64,000 nt of DNA from Streptomyces chattanoogensis (GCF_001294335.1 NZ_LGKG01000162.1:1-64000), one strand, 5' to 3'; positions 49,648 through 60,834 are shown, counted from the stretch's first letter. The notes: generated from the sequence alone by a model not told the origin. Numbers and translations: made by a program.

Positions 49648-50493
49648 ATGACTGAACTGATCAGGGACTGCATCGAGTGCGGGGGAACGGTCGCCCCCGA
49701 CGGTCACTGCTGGGAATGCGGAGCGGCCCAGCCGGCCTTCCGCGCCCATGAGGAGAGCGCGACCGACGACGGCGCGGCGGCGATCAGCGACCGCGGCAAA
49801 CGGCGCGGCATCAACGCGGACGCCATGGCGCTGGCCACGGCCGGACGGTGGACGATCGGCATCGTCTGCGACGGTGTGTCCATGTCGCCCCGATCGGACC
49901 GCGCCGCTCAGATCGCCGCCGAGGTCGGTATGGCCACGCTGGCGGCACGGCTGAGCGCCGGCGCGGTGCCGGAATCCGCACTCGAGGAAGCGGCCGTCCG
50001 GGCGGGTCGCGCGGTCGCCGCCCTGGCCGCGTCGGTGGACGCCGCCCCCGCCTGCACGTATGTCGCCGGAATCGCCGGGCCCGAGGGCATCTGGAGCGCC
50101 TCGATCGGCGACAGCCGCGCGTACTGGCTGCCGGACGAAGGGCCCGGGATGGCGCTGACCGAGGACGACTCGGGCGCGCTCGAGGCTCTCACCGCATGGC
50201 TCGGCGCCGACGCCGACCAACCCGCCCCGCACATCCGCAGTTACCGCCCACCGGTACCTGGCCGGCTGCTGCTGTGCACCGACGGCCTCTGGCGCTACCT
50301 GCCCGACGCCGAGGAACTGCGCGCCGTACTGACCCGCCGTCAGGCCGCACCGACCCACCCTCGGAACGCACCGAGGGGCCACGGCAGCCAGCTCGAGGAT
50401 GTGCGGAAACTGGTCGGTTACGCCCTCGACGCCGGCGGGCACGACAACATCACCGCACTGCTCATCCCCATCATCCCCACGGGTTCCGCTTGA
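49648..50493 (+). CDS. PP2C phosphatase with N-terminal zinc ribbon
   Basis: The 281-aa protein starts with a zinc ribbon CIECGGTVAPDGHCWECG (four cysteines, residues about 8-25). The PP2C domain follows: ISDRGKRRGINADAMAL, VCDGVSMSPRSDRAAQIAA, SASIGDSRAYWLP, LLLCTDGLWRYLP and GGHDNITALLIPI. The usual NED near the N-terminal metal site reads NAD, losing one carboxylate. This layout is typical of phosphatases that pair with FHA/vWA proteins, but no partner adjoins. It interrupts a toxin-antitoxin pair. Confidence 0.85.
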   Translation: MTELIRDCIECGGTVAPDGHCWECGAAQPAFRAHEESATDDGAAAISDRGKRRGINADAMALATAGRWTIGIVCDGVSMSPRSDRAAQIAAEVGMATLAARLSAGAVPESALEEAAVRAGRAVAALAASVDAAPACTYVAGIAGPEGIWSASIGDSRAYWLPDEGPGMALTEDDSGALEALTAWLGADADQPAPHIRSYRPPVPGRLLLCTDGLWRYLPDAEELRAVLTRRQAAPTHPRNAPRGHGSQLEDVRKLVGYALDAGGHDNITALLIPIIPTGSA

Positions 50494-50634
50494 GCGGTCA
50501 CCGGAAAGCGAGCGGTCCCCGGAGGGCCGCCTGAGACACCTGGACGCCTGCCCGACAGGGACAACCAAAGCCACGGGGGCAACCAAAGCCACGGGGACCA
50601 CCACAAGTCCCCCGAATCATCACCGGGAGCCGAC

Positions 50635-51006
50635 ATCACCCTGCACATCGACCTCGCCTGGCTCCTCCTGATCGCCGAACAGCACACTCCCGGGGACCCC
50701 CAGGTCACCGACTGGGGATCCCTGGTGGCCGCGGTCAGCCGGCACGAGGCGGAGATATTCGGCGTACCCGTCTACCCCGACCCCCAGGACCGCGCCGCGG
50801 CCCTGCTTCAACTCCTTCTCCAGGTACCGGCGTTGGAGCGCTCGAACGCCATGTTCGCGACCGCCGTCGCCTACGGCTACCTCGTCGCCAGCGGTCTGAA
50901 GATCGCCACCTCCCCCGAGCGGGTCCGCGATCTCGCCCGCCTCGTCAAGGACGGCACGGCGGACGTCCGCACCATCGCGGACGTCCTGCGCACCTGGACG
51001 GTGTAA
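50635..51006 (+). CDS. Fic-family-like toxin component, no canonical start codon
   Basis: The 123-aa frame (ATC at 50635 or CTG at 50641) reads HIDLAWLLLIAEQHTPGDPQ, VTDWGSLVAAVSRHEAEIFG, VPVYPDPQDRAAALLQLLLQ, matching the streptomycete protein annotated as Fic-type toxin partner of the RHH antitoxin. The Fic HPFxxGN motif is degenerate (PALERSN), so AMPylation is unlikely. GGGAG lies five bases before ATC, so the start was probably ATG or GTG and has mutated. The next in-frame start, GTG 50725, would remove the conserved N-terminus. The frame continues directly after the PP2C stop without an intervening stop. Confidence 0.65.
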   Translation: MTLHIDLAWLLLIAEQHTPGDPQVTDWGSLVAAVSRHEAEIFGVPVYPDPQDRAAALLQLLLQVPALERSNAMFATAVAYGYLVASGLKIATSPERVRDLARLVKDGTADVRTIADVLRTWTV

Positions 51007-51109
51007 CCGCCCGGCCCGCCCCGCGAAGGTCCGCCCGGCCCCGCTCCGGCCCCCCCGAGCACGGAGGGGCGCCCGGGCATGACGGAACGCACGAGGGCGT
51101 GAAGAGCCG

Positions 51110-51811
51110 TCAGGACGGCGGCTGCAGCGGCTCCGAGCCCCCGAGCTCCGGTGCCAGCCATGCGCGTGCCGCGGCCCGGAAGGCGCTCGGCGGCAGGGTG
51201 CCGGAGCCCTCCGGGATCACGCCCAGCAGCGGTGCGCCGGCCGCCTCGGGGAGGTCGGCGAGGTTGCAGCGGGAGGCGAGGTCGGGGGCGGCGGGCCAGC
51301 TGCCGATGACGACGCCGGGGCAGTAGAGGCCGTACGCGCGCAGGGCGAGCGCGGTCAGGGCGGTGGTGTTGAGGGTGCCGAGGCCTGCCTGGGCGACCAC
51401 CAGGACGGGGGCCTTGGCCAGCCGGGCCGCGTCGGCGAGGGTGTTGCCGTCGTCGTCGAAGCGAACGAGGAGGCCGCCGGCACCCTCGACGAGCACCAGA
51501 TCGTGCGAGGCGCTCAGTTTGGCGGCGGCCTCGGCGATCTCGGCCGGGCCCACCGGGGGCAGACCGGCCCGGGACGCGGCCGTGGCGGGCGCCAACGGGT
51601 CCGGGAAGCGGGCGAGTTCGGCCGTGGTGACCGGGCCGGCCAGCCGCTCGACCTCCGCCGCGTCGCCCGGCTCATCGGCCGCGACCCCCGTCTGGGCCGG
51701 TTTGAGGACGGCCACCGAGCGGCCCTCGGCGAGCGCTGCCGCGGCGAGCGCGGCCGTGGTCACGGTCTTGCCGATCTCCGTGCCTGTGCCCGTCACAAAC
51801 AGCACCGACAT
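51110..51811 (-). CDS. bioD: Dethiobiotin synthetase
   Basis: The 233-aa P-loop enzyme has [18 protein letters not shown] (modified Walker A GTDTGxGKT), [12 protein letters not shown] and [13 protein letters not shown]. It forms the ureido ring of dethiobiotin from 7,8-diaminopelargonate, CO2 and ATP. Start ATG 51811 follows AAAGGAC. It is the last gene of the minus-strand bioB-bioA-bioD unit, starting 51 bp past bioA's stop. Confidence 0.95.
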   Translation of the reverse strand: MSVLFVTGTGTEIGKTVTTAALAAAALAEGRSVAVLKPAQTGVAADEPGDAAEVERLAGPVTTAELARFPDPLAPATAASRAGLPPVGPAEIAEAAAKLSASHDLVLVEGAGGLLVRFDDDGNTLADAARLAKAPVLVVAQAGLGTLNTTALTALALRAYGLYCPGVVIGSWPAAPDLASRCNLADLPEAAGAPLLGVIPEGSGTLPPSAFRAAARAWLAPELGGSEPLQPPS

Positions 51812-51861
51812 ATCGGACAGTCCTTTCAGCGTTCCCAACCGATTGGCCTTCCTCGACCGCT

Positions 51862-53169
51862 TCAGCCTTCGCGCGCCGCGGCGCACACCGCGGCGCAGAT
51901 CCGCGCCACATCGTCGTCACCGGTGATGTACGGCGGCATGGTGTAGATCAGATCCCGGAACGGCCGCACCCAGACACCCGCGCGGACCGCCGCCCGGGTC
52001 GCGGCCGTCATGTCCACGGCATGATCGAGCTGGACGACACCGATCGCGCCGAGGACCCGGACGTCCCGTACGCCGGCGATGTCCGAGGCCGCCGCCAGCC
52101 CGTCCCGCAGCCCGGCCTCGATCCGTTTGACCTCCTGCGCCCAGTCCTGGGAGAGGAGGAGGCCGATGGAGGCGTCGGCCACGGCGGCGGCGAGGGGATT
52201 GCCCATGAAGGTGGGGCCGTGGGCCAGGACGGGCAGCTCCCCCCGGGAGATGCCGTCGGCGACGCCGGACGTGCACAAGGTCGCCGCGAGGGTCAGATAA
52301 CCGCCGGTCAGGGCCTTGCCCACACACATGACGTCCGGTGAGACGCCGGCGTGTCCGGCGGCGAACAGGCTGCCCGTACGGCCGAAGCCGGTGGCGATCT
52401 CGTCGAAGACGAGCAGCACGTCGTGCGCGTCGCAGGCCTCGCGCAGGACCCGGAGGTAGGCGGGGGAGTGGAAGGACATCCCGCCCGCGCCCTGGACGAC
52501 CGGCTCCACGATCACCGCGGCCAGTTCCTCGGCGTGACGGGCAATCAGTTCGCGCAGATGCGCCGCGTAGGCCTCGTCGGGCGCGGCGTCGAAGCCGGCC
52601 GGGGGTGCCTGAGCGAAGATCTGCCGCGGCAGCACCCCCTGCCACAGCTCGTGCATCCCGCCGTCCGGATCGCAGACGGACATCGGCTGCCAGGTGTCGC
52701 CGTGGTAGCCGCCCCGCCAGGTCAGCAGCCGCTGTTTGCGCGGCCTGCCGAGCGAGCGCCAGTACTGCAGGCACATCTTGACGGCGACCTCGACCGACAC
52801 CGAACCGGAGTCGGCGAGGAAGACATGCTCGAGCGGCTCCGGGGTGATGTCGACCAGACGCTTCGCCAGGCGGACGGCGGGCTCATGGGTGAGCCCGCCG
52901 AACATCACATGACTCATCCGCTCCAGCTGCCCGCGCGCCGCCTCGTTGAGCACCGGGTGGTTGTAGCCGTGCACCGCCGACCACCACGACGACATGCCGT
53001 CCACCAGCTCGGTCCGGCCCTCGGCGGGCCGGCCCAGCCGCAGCCGGACGCCGGACGCCGACTCCACCAGCAGCGGCTCGGCGCGGCCGGGCATCGGCCC
53101 GTACGGATGCCAGACGTGCTGCCGGTCGAGCGCGAGGAGCTCGCCGGGCGTCAGGGACGGCTCAGGCAT
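51862..53169 (-). CDS. bioA: Adenosylmethionine-8-amino-7-oxononanoate aminotransferase
   Basis: The 435-aa class III PLP transaminase has HVWHPYGPM, the SYHG-like [15 protein letters not shown], the PLP region [15 protein letters not shown] and the Schiff-base lysine in [17 protein letters not shown]. It uses SAM as amino donor. ATG 53169 overlaps the bioB stop by 8 bp, so the genes are coupled. Confidence 0.96.
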   Translation of the reverse strand: MPEPSLTPGELLALDRQHVWHPYGPMPGRAEPLLVESASGVRLRLGRPAEGRTELVDGMSSWWSAVHGYNHPVLNEAARGQLERMSHVMFGGLTHEPAVRLAKRLVDITPEPLEHVFLADSGSVSVEVAVKMCLQYWRSLGRPRKQRLLTWRGGYHGDTWQPMSVCDPDGGMHELWQGVLPRQIFAQAPPAGFDAAPDEAYAAHLRELIARHAEELAAVIVEPVVQGAGGMSFHSPAYLRVLREACDAHDVLLVFDEIATGFGRTGSLFAAGHAGVSPDVMCVGKALTGGYLTLAATLCTSGVADGISRGELPVLAHGPTFMGNPLAAAVADASIGLLLSQDWAQEVKRIEAGLRDGLAAASDIAGVRDVRVLGAIGVVQLDHAVDMTAATRAAVRAGVWVRPFRDLIYTMPPYITGDDDVARICAAVCAAAREG

Positions 53170-54301
53170 TGGGCGGCAGCTCGGTGCCGGCGCCGCGGCG
53201 GCGCACCGAGACCAGGTCCCGGCGGGTCTCCTCGGAAGGAGGCGCGGGCACCGCGGCGTCGGCGGCCGGCTCCGGGGCGGGCTGCACCGAGGCGTCCGTA
53301 CGGTGCTCCGGCAGCGTCGTGGTGTCCGTGCCCTCGACCTCGAACCCGGCGTCCGCGATCATCGCCAGGTCCTCCTTGCCGGCCTGGCCCTCGCTGGTCA
53401 GATAGTCGCCGAGGAAGATGGAGTTGACCAGGTGCAGGGCGAGCGGCTGCAGGCTGCGCAGATGCACCTCGCGGCCACCGGCCAGCCGTACCTCCACGTC
53501 CGGGCAGACGAACCGGACCATCGCCAGGATGCGCAGCGCGCGCTGCGGGGTGAGGTTCCATTCCTTGGCGAGGGGGGTGCCCTCGAAGGGGATCAGGAAG
53601 TTCACCGGAACGGAGTCGGGGTCCAGTTCGCGCAGTGCGAAGACCACGTCCACGAGATCGGCGTCGCTCTCGCCCATGCCCGCGATCAGGCCGGAGCAGG
53701 CGGACATGCCCGCCGCCTGGGCCTGCTGCACGGTGGAGACCCGGTCGGAGAAGTCGTGTGTGGTGCAGATGTCGCCGTAAGTGGCTTCCGAGGTGTTGAG
53801 GTTGTGGTTGTACGCATCGGCGCCCGCCGCGCGCAGCCGGTCCGCCTGGCCGTCGGAGAGCAGCCCGAGACAGGCGCACACCTCCACGCCCTCGTTCTGC
53901 TCCTTGATGGCGGAGATGGTCTCCGAGACCCGGTCCACGTCCTTGTCCGTCGGGCCCCGGCCGCTGGCCACCAGGCACACCCGCTTGGCGCCGCCCGCCA
54001 CTCCGGCGGCGGCAGCCTTCGAGGCGTCATCGGGCTTGAGCCAGGTGTACTTGAGGATCTCGGCCTTCGACCCCAGCCGCTGGGAGCAGTACGAGCAGTC
54101 CTCGGGACACAGGCCGGACTTGAGGTTGACCAGATAGTTGAGCTTGACCCGCCGCCCGAACCACTGGCGGCGCACCTTTCCGGCCGCGGCCACGACATCG
54201 AGCAGTTCGTCATCGGAGGTCGCCAGCACGGCGAGTGCCTCCTCGCGGGTCGGCAACTCGCGCCGCAGTCCCTTGTCCACCAATGTGTTCAGCAGGTCCA
54301 T
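53162..54301 (-). CDS. bioB: Biotin synthase (radical SAM)
   Basis: The 379-aa enzyme has the CxxxCxxC cluster in [11 protein letters not shown], the NHNLNT motif, the GLIAGMGE loop and the second-cluster ligands (SGL...R region). It inserts sulfur into dethiobiotin. The last 45 residues form an Ala/Pro/Glu-rich tail beyond the usual E. coli length. Start ATG 54301 ([17 protein letters not shown]). Divergent from bioF. Confidence 0.97.
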   Translation of the reverse strand: MDLLNTLVDKGLRRELPTREEALAVLATSDDELLDVVAAAGKVRRQWFGRRVKLNYLVNLKSGLCPEDCSYCSQRLGSKAEILKYTWLKPDDASKAAAAGVAGGAKRVCLVASGRGPTDKDVDRVSETISAIKEQNEGVEVCACLGLLSDGQADRLRAAGADAYNHNLNTSEATYGDICTTHDFSDRVSTVQQAQAAGMSACSGLIAGMGESDADLVDVVFALRELDPDSVPVNFLIPFEGTPLAKEWNLTPQRALRILAMVRFVCPDVEVRLAGGREVHLRSLQPLALHLVNSIFLGDYLTSEGQAGKEDLAMIADAGFEVEGTDTTTLPEHRTDASVQPAPEPAADAAVPAPPSEETRRDLVSVRRRGAGTELPPNA

Positions 54302-54495
54302 GGCGTTGATCCTGACGTACGGCACCGCCCCCGGCAAAGGAGGATTCCCACAACACGTCGCGATCGGGGTGTGTGTATCGCCACACCGTGGCCGTGCGGA
54401 ACGACCGCTAACGTCTATCGACAGCCCACAATCGAGCCCCGCGAGCGGGCCCGCCATCGAGGCCACCAGACGAGGCCGGGAAGACAAGGACGCCG
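54302..54495. promoter_or_regulatory. Divergent bioB-bioF promoter region
   Basis: This 194-bp region must hold the promoters for both biotin units. It contains a short inverted repeat GGTGTG-tgtatcgc-CACACC (54368-54373 with 54382-54387) and AT-bearing gctaacgtctatcg near 54408-54421. No clear match to a known BirA or BioQ operator was recognised by eye. Confidence 0.4.
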
Positions 54496-55698
54496 ATGCT
54501 TCAGGACTCCGCCCCCGCGCCGGCTCGTGCTGCCGCCGCCGAACCCTCCCGGCGGGCCCACGGCGCGGCGTTCGACTGGATCGACGAGGCGCGGGCCGCC
54601 CGCCGGCGCGCCGGGCTGGTCCGTGCGCTGCGGCCCCGCGCCGCCGACTCCCCGCTGCTCGATCTTGCCAGCAACGACTACCTGGGGCTGGCCCGGCACC
54701 CCGAGGTCACCGGCGGCGCGGCCCGGGCCGCCCAGGAGTGGGGCGCGGGGGCGACCGGGTCGCGGCTGGTCACCGGCAGCACCGAACTGCATGCCCGGCT
54801 GGAGGCCGAACTCGCCGCGTTCTGCGGCGCCGAGGCGGCCCTCGTGCTGTCCTCCGGCTATGCCGCCAATCTCGCCGCCGTCACCGCGCTCACCGACACA
54901 ACAACCCTCATCGTCTCCGACGCGGGCAACCACGCCTCCCTGATCGACGGGTGCCGCTTGTCCCGGGCCCGTACGGAAGTGACTCCGCACGCCGACCCCC
55001 AGGCCGTACGCGCCGCGCTGACGGGTCATGACGGCCGGGCTCTGGCCGTCACCGACTCGGTGTTCTCGGTCGACGGCGACGCGGCGCCGCTGCGCGCCCT
55101 CGCCGAGGCTTGCCGGGCGCACGGTGCCGCCCTGCTCGTCGATGACGCGCACGGTCTGGGCGTCCTGGGCGACGGCGGGCGGGGCGCGGTGGCGGCCGCC
55201 GGACTCGCCGGTGACGCCGACGTGGTGACCACCGTGACGCTCTCCAAATCGCTCGGCGCCCAGGGCGGCGCGGTGCTCGGCCCGGCACGGGTCATCGAGC
55301 ATCTGGTCAACACCGCCCGGTCGTTCATCTTCGACACCGGGCTGGCACCGGCGGCGGCCGGCGGCGCGCTGGCCGCGCTGCGGCTGCTGCGCCGCGAGCC
55401 GGAGCGCGCCGCCCGGGCCGGGGACGTCGCGCGGGAGCTGCACGAGCGGCTCACCGCGGCCGGTCTGACGGCGGTCCGGCCGGACGCCGCGGTGGTCTCC
55501 GTACGGGCGCCCTCCCCGGAACAGGCGCTCCGCTGGGCGGCCGACTGCCGGGAGGCCGGGCTCGCGGTCGGCTGCTTCCGGCCGCCGTCCGTACCGGACG
55601 GGATCTCCCGGCTGCGGCTCACCGCCCGCGCCGACCTGACGAGCGATCAGGTCGATACGGCGGTACATGTGATCACCGCCACCGCGCCGGTCTGCTGA
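54496..55698 (+). CDS. bioF: 8-amino-7-oxononanoate synthase
   Basis: The 400-aa alpha-oxoamine synthase has [46 protein letters not shown] and the PLP lysine in [18 protein letters not shown]. It condenses pimeloyl thioester and alanine to KAPA. Divergent from bioBAD; bioC/bioH-type genes were not seen. Length and motifs are normal. Confidence 0.96.
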   Translation: MLQDSAPAPARAAAAEPSRRAHGAAFDWIDEARAARRRAGLVRALRPRAADSPLLDLASNDYLGLARHPEVTGGAARAAQEWGAGATGSRLVTGSTELHARLEAELAAFCGAEAALVLSSGYAANLAAVTALTDTTTLIVSDAGNHASLIDGCRLSRARTEVTPHADPQAVRAALTGHDGRALAVTDSVFSVDGDAAPLRALAEACRAHGAALLVDDAHGLGVLGDGGRGAVAAAGLAGDADVVTTVTLSKSLGAQGGAVLGPARVIEHLVNTARSFIFDTGLAPAAAGGALAALRLLRREPERAARAGDVARELHERLTAAGLTAVRPDAAVVSVRAPSPEQALRWAADCREAGLAVGCFRPPSVPDGISRLRLTARADLTSDQVDTAVHVITATAPVC

Positions 55699-55911
55699 GA
55701 GGACCGGCGCGCACCGCGTCCGCCCGGCCCCCTGGCCGCCCAAATACGCTCTTCCGTCGCAGACTTCACCGCTTTGAGCGACAGATATCCGTACATCTCG
55801 GTGGATCGGCCGCCAGACCGGCGGCGGGGGTGGCACCCTGGCGCGCACAGCACCAGGCCGCGGCGTACCGCACCTCCGGTACGGCCCCGGCGGGAAAGGG
55901 ACGACGCCGCG

Positions 55912-56364
55912 ATGGCAGACCACGCAGACCATCAGGAATCCTCACTCACCCTGCCGACCGACCCTGCCTCGGTGGCCCTCGCCCGCAGCCATGTGCTGAA
56001 GGTGCTGGCCGACTGGGGCCTGCCCGCCGACACGGAGACCGCCGACGCCATCCGGCTGATCGTCTCGGAGCTGGCCACCAACGCCGTTCTGCACACCTTC
56101 GGGCAGTCCCCGACCTTCACCGTCGGGCTCCGTCTCGACCGCCGGGAACTGCTGCGGATCGGTGTCACCGACAGCCATCCGCGCCGGCCGCAACGGCTGC
56201 CCGCCGCGGTCCAGCAGGACAACGGGCGGGGCATGGTCATCATCCGCTCGCTCGCCGCGGAATCCGGCGGCCGGCTGTCGGTGGTGCCCACCGAGTCCGG
56301 CGGGAAGACCGTCAGCATCGCGATGCCGTGGGCGGCCGGGGTTCCAGGGGTGCGGGTTCCCTGA
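55912..56364 (+). CDS. HATPase_c (anti-sigma-like) regulatory protein
   Basis: The 150-aa single-domain GHKL ATPase has the N-box LIVSELATNAVLHTF and G-box DNGRGMVIIRSLA. This is the RsbW/SpoIIAB-type anti-sigma/serine kinase family that is expanded in streptomycetes. ATG 55912 has GGGAAAGGGACG upstream. No sigma factor or anti-anti-sigma gene adjoins. Confidence 0.9.
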   Translation: MADHADHQESSLTLPTDPASVALARSHVLKVLADWGLPADTETADAIRLIVSELATNAVLHTFGQSPTFTVGLRLDRRELLRIGVTDSHPRRPQRLPAAVQQDNGRGMVIIRSLAAESGGRLSVVPTESGGKTVSIAMPWAAGVPGVRVP

Positions 56365-56573
56365 GCCGTCGGGCCGTCGCCTTCCGGGCGAACGCGCCGT
56401 GCAGCAGGGGCCGCAGTTCGTCCCGGCCGGGCAGCGCGCACCGCGCCGTCCGCGGGTGGCCCGTGCCCTGGAGGCCGCCACCGGAGCGCTGCTGACGGCC
56501 CTGGGCGGCATCCGGCCGGCCCGATGCTCGCCTGAGCCGTGGCGGCGGGCGGTTCCTGTGTGCGGGCCGCAGA

Positions 56574-57047
56574 TCAGCCCACCCGCCCGTACCAGACGGC
56601 GGAGCTCCAGATCCGCTCCAGACGCACCACCGCGCCGGTCTTGGGCGCGTGCCAGATCCGGCCGCTGCCGGCGTAGATGCCGACGTGGTAGATGCCGCCG
56701 GCCGCGTGGAAGAAGACCAGGTCGCCGCTTCTGCGTGCCGCGCGGGAGACATGACTGGTGTCGTTGTACTGGGCCGCGGCGGTGCGGGGCAGCACCTTGC
56801 CCGCGTGCTTGAACGAGTACCGCGTCAGCCCCGAACAGTCGAAGCGGTGCGGGCCCTGGGCGCCCCACTCGTAGGGGGAGCCCCGCTTGGAGGCCGCGAT
56901 CTGCAGGGCCTTCGCGGAGATGGCGGCGGCCTCGGCGTCCTGGGACGCTCCGGGGGCCACGGTGGTGCCCGTAACGGTGACCATGGTGAGAGCGGAGACG
57001 GTGCCGGCGCGTGCCAGCAGATGCGGCAGATGCCTGCGCATACTCAT
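56574..57047 (-). CDS. NlpC/P60-family peptidoglycan hydrolase, riboswitch-controlled
   Basis: The 157-aa secreted protein has a signal peptide (MSMRRHLPHLLARAGTVSAL, Ala-rich cleavage near 38), then a short C40 peptidase domain: catalytic Cys in HRFDCSGLTRYSF, His in AAGGIYHVGIYAG. It should cleave peptidoglycan stem peptides at the surface. Start ATG 57047 lies 6 bp after the c-di-AMP riboswitch-like element, which is the usual control of such hydrolases in actinobacteria. The 209 bp downstream to 56365 hold no gene seen. Confidence 0.9.
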   Translation of the reverse strand: MSMRRHLPHLLARAGTVSALTMVTVTGTTVAPGASQDAEAAAISAKALQIAASKRGSPYEWGAQGPHRFDCSGLTRYSFKHAGKVLPRTAAAQYNDTSHVSRAARRSGDLVFFHAAGGIYHVGIYAGSGRIWHAPKTGAVVRLERIWSSAVWYGRVG

Positions 57048-57052
57048 GCGCA

Positions 57053-57245
57053 ACCCTTCGTCAGCCGCCTGCGAAGGGAGACCTGTCGGGTTCGGGCAGG
57101 CGAAGATGCCCGGCCGTGTGGACGGCTTCACCCCAAGGAGTCCGTCGGCCGCGAGGGCCGGGACCCCGTCATGCTCGGGTCCTCCGCTCCTGCCGATCCA
57201 ACCGCGTCGACCTGACATCCGGGACGGCGGCAGGATTCGGCGTCC
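57053..57245 (-). promoter_or_regulatory. ydaO/c-di-AMP riboswitch candidate in the NlpC leader
   Basis: On the minus strand from about 57245 down to 57053 the conserved blocks occur in the order of the ydaO-yuaA class: CGCCGAATCC, GACGGGGTCCC, CTCCTTGGGGTGAAGCC, GCCCGAACCCGACAG and the closing CGCAGGCGGCTGACGAAGG. The helices between them pair plausibly. A stable hairpin CCCCGCC-acctc-GGCGGGG (57256-57274) lies just upstream. High c-di-AMP usually turns such genes off. An AT-rich promoter zone is at 57320-57385. Confidence 0.85.
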
Positions 57246-57280
57246 GTCCGGACCGCCCCGCCGAGGTGGCGGGGTCTTGT

Positions 57281-57544
57281 CGTGGAGGGATCTTCACGCC
57301 GAAAGTGCCCGAAATCCGGTAGAAAATGCTCTTCTGGGAATTGGTGTGATATTGGCCACATTTGCACCGAATGGTGAGTAATACTCGATTCGGTGGGGGT
57401 GGCGCGGTGCCGGGCGAGGCCGGGACCAGGGGCGACGCGTCGAGTGCCGCATGACGTGCGGGCGCGCTCTGCAAGTTGTCGCCTCCTTGCGGCGAGCGTG
57501 CCTGCTACGCCGTACGGGTGCCACCCGCGGCGCTCGTGTCGGAT
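57281..57544. other. Non-coding region with putative NlpC promoter
   Basis: Within the 497-bp gap between the NlpC and 57545 genes, 57300-57385 is unusually AT-rich (agaaaatgctcttctgggaa, ggtgtgatattggccacattt) and is the probable minus-strand promoter and leader start. The remaining 57386-57544 is GC-rich and holds no gene that I can support. Confidence 0.5.
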
Positions 57545-57853
57545 TCAGGGCCCGGGAGGCGGCGGCACCGTGACGAGGCGGGCCCGTCGTTCGCCGTCCA
57601 GGACCCGTAGCGCCTGGGCCAGGGTCCCGGAATGCAGCTCGTTCTCTCCGCGGCTGTGCATCAGTGCCAGCGCGTCGCGGAGGGCGGCCGCCTTGCCGAC
57701 CAGCGCCTGGGCCGCGCGCAGACCGCCGTAAGTGCCGCTGGTGCGCGCCGGGTTGATCCGGCCCAGCAGATCCAGGACCTCCAGATAACGGTCGATCATC
57801 TCACCCTCCGCCCGCGTCAGGGCGGGCAGCGGCGGCAGCTCCGGTGGCAGCAC
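57545..57853 (-). CDS. Conserved hypothetical protein downstream of ClpP
   Basis: The 102-aa mainly helical protein contains LPALTRAEGEMIDRYLEVLD, LLGRINPARTSGTYGGLRAA and ALRDALALMHSRGENELH. I recognise the sequence pattern as a small protein conserved next to clpP paralogues in streptomycetes, with no known function. It starts 6 bp after the clpP stop, so cotranscription is near certain. A role with the Clp protease is inferred only. Confidence 0.85.
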   Translation of the reverse strand: MLPPELPPLPALTRAEGEMIDRYLEVLDLLGRINPARTSGTYGGLRAAQALVGKAAALRDALALMHSRGENELHSGTLAQALRVLDGERRARLVTVPPPPGP

Positions 57854-57859
57854 TCCCGC

Positions 57860-58495
57860 TCACCGCGCCCCGGGCCGGCCGGACGACTGCTTGCGGCCGC
57901 GGGTGAGCTCGTCGATCAGGCCGTACTCCTGGGCGCCGCGGGCGTCGAAGATCTTGTCCCGCTCGATGTCCGCGGCGATCACCTCACGCGGCTGACCGGT
58001 GTGCAGGGCGAGCAGCTCCTCCAGCTTGTCGCGGGTGCGCAGCAGTTCCGTCGCCTGGATCTGCAGATCGGTGGCCTGGCCCTGGACCGGCTCGCTGAAC
58101 GACGGCTGGTGGATCAGGATCCGGGCGCCGGGCAGGGCCAGCCGCTTCCCCGGCGTCCCGGCGGCCAGCAGCACCGCGGCCGAGGAGGCGGCCTGCCCCA
58201 GGCACACCGTCTGGATGTCGCAGGAGATGAACCGCATCGTGTCGTAGATCGCGGTCATCGCCGTGAAGGAGCCGCCGGGGGAGTTGATGTAGAGCTGGAT
58301 GTCCTGCTCCGGAGCGGCGTGTTCGAGGTGGATGAGCTGCGCCATCACGTCGTTGGCCGAGGTGTCGTCGACCGGGGTGCCCAGGAAGATGATGCGCTCG
58401 CTCAGCAGCTTGGAGTACGGGTCCAGGGTGCGCGTTCCATTGGTGGTGCGCTCGGTGAACTCCGGCAGGACGTAGCGGGCCGTCGGTCGCGGCAT
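57860..58495 (-). CDS. clpP: ATP-dependent Clp protease proteolytic subunit (ClpP paralogue)
   Basis: The 211-aa peptidase has the handle and active site: [20 protein letters not shown], the catalytic Ser in [20 protein letters not shown] and His in [10 protein letters not shown], with Asp in the [20 protein letters not shown] helix. Streptomycetes have several clpP copies; a single copy with the companion gene and no clpP partner suggests a ClpP3/P5-like paralogue. GGGGAAGGAG precedes ATG 58495. It assembles a 14-mer with a Clp ATPase. Confidence 0.93.
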   Translation of the reverse strand: MPRPTARYVLPEFTERTTNGTRTLDPYSKLLSERIIFLGTPVDDTSANDVMAQLIHLEHAAPEQDIQLYINSPGGSFTAMTAIYDTMRFISCDIQTVCLGQAASSAAVLLAAGTPGKRLALPGARILIHQPSFSEPVQGQATDLQIQATELLRTRDKLEELLALHTGQPREVIAADIERDKIFDARGAQEYGLIDELTRGRKQSSGRPGAR

Positions 58496-58539
58496 GACTG
58501 CTCCTTCCCCTCAGGGAATCCCCTCGGGGACTCTCTGTA

Positions 58540-58571
58540 AAAAATGTACAGGATGTACATCCAGTTAGAAT
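58540..58571. promoter_or_regulatory. Shared clpP/antitoxin promoter with TGTACA repeats
   Basis: TGTACA occurs at 58545-58550 and 58554-58559. A -10 hexamer TAGAAT (58566-58571) lies seven bases before the antitoxin ATG at 58578, suggesting a leaderless plus-strand transcript. The TGTACA pair overlaps the -35/spacer of that promoter and the start of the opposite clpP promoter (rc TACATT), so one bound repressor could control both. Confidence 0.6.
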
Positions 58572-58577
58572 GGGAGC

Positions 58578-58892
58578 ATGGCCTACGAAATTCCGGTGAC
58601 GCAAGCCCGTGCGGAGCTCGCGGATCTGATCAACCGCGTCGTCTACGGCAGCGAGCGGGTGGTCGTCACGCGCCACGGAAAGCCTCTGGTGGCGCTGGTA
58701 TCCGCCGCTGACCTGCAGCTTCTCGAAGAGCTGGGGCGGCGCGAGGAGGGTGCGCAGGAGGAGCAGGTGATCAGCACGGTCTCCTCCGTGCGGCAGCTGT
58801 CGTCCGCTCCGGGCGAACGGCGGCGGTTCGGTATCGCGGCAGAACACCGCGACCCGGCCGCCGGGGACCGGCGACCGGGTCGGGAGAGCTGA
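58578..58892 (+). CDS. Phd/YefM-family antitoxin, orphan
   Basis: The 104-aa protein has the Phd/YefM motif IPVTQARAELADLINRVVYG and VVVTRHGKPLVALVSAADLQ, followed by a disordered charged tail (EERREEGAQEEQ-like and RRRFGIAAEHRD). It binds DNA as a dimer and neutralises a RelE- or Doc-type toxin. No toxin gene follows: the next plus-strand gene starts at 60515. The paired TGTACA repeats upstream are its likely operator. Confidence 0.88.
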   Translation: MAYEIPVTQARAELADLINRVVYGSERVVVTRHGKPLVALVSAADLQLLEELGRREEGAQEEQVISTVSSVRQLSSAPGERRRFGIAAEHRDPAAGDRRPGRES

Positions 58893-58943
58893 CGGTGCAG
58901 AGCTGACAGCCGTCAGGAGGGGTAGGTATCGGCCTGGGGTGCT

Positions 58944-58974
58944 GCGGACCCTTAGGGGAAAACCCTAGGACCGC
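58944..58974. terminator. Weak hairpin between the antitoxin and M28 genes
   Basis: CTTAGGG (58951-58957) pairs with CCCTAGG (58963-58969) over 7 bp with one T-G pair around a GAAAA loop, flanked by partially complementary GCGG/CCGC. It lies between two convergent gene ends (58892 and 58999). Confidence 0.5.
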
Positions 58975-58998
58975 CCCCAGGGCCGCCCCTGCGGCCGC

Positions 58999-60817
<1,819 letters not shown>

Positions 60818-60834
60818 CCACGGGAGAGCCGAAG

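Noticed and set aside
56365..56573. Possible small gene between the HATPase and NlpC genes
   Set aside because: Frames are open but composition is arginine/proline-rich and no motif or ribosome site supports one.
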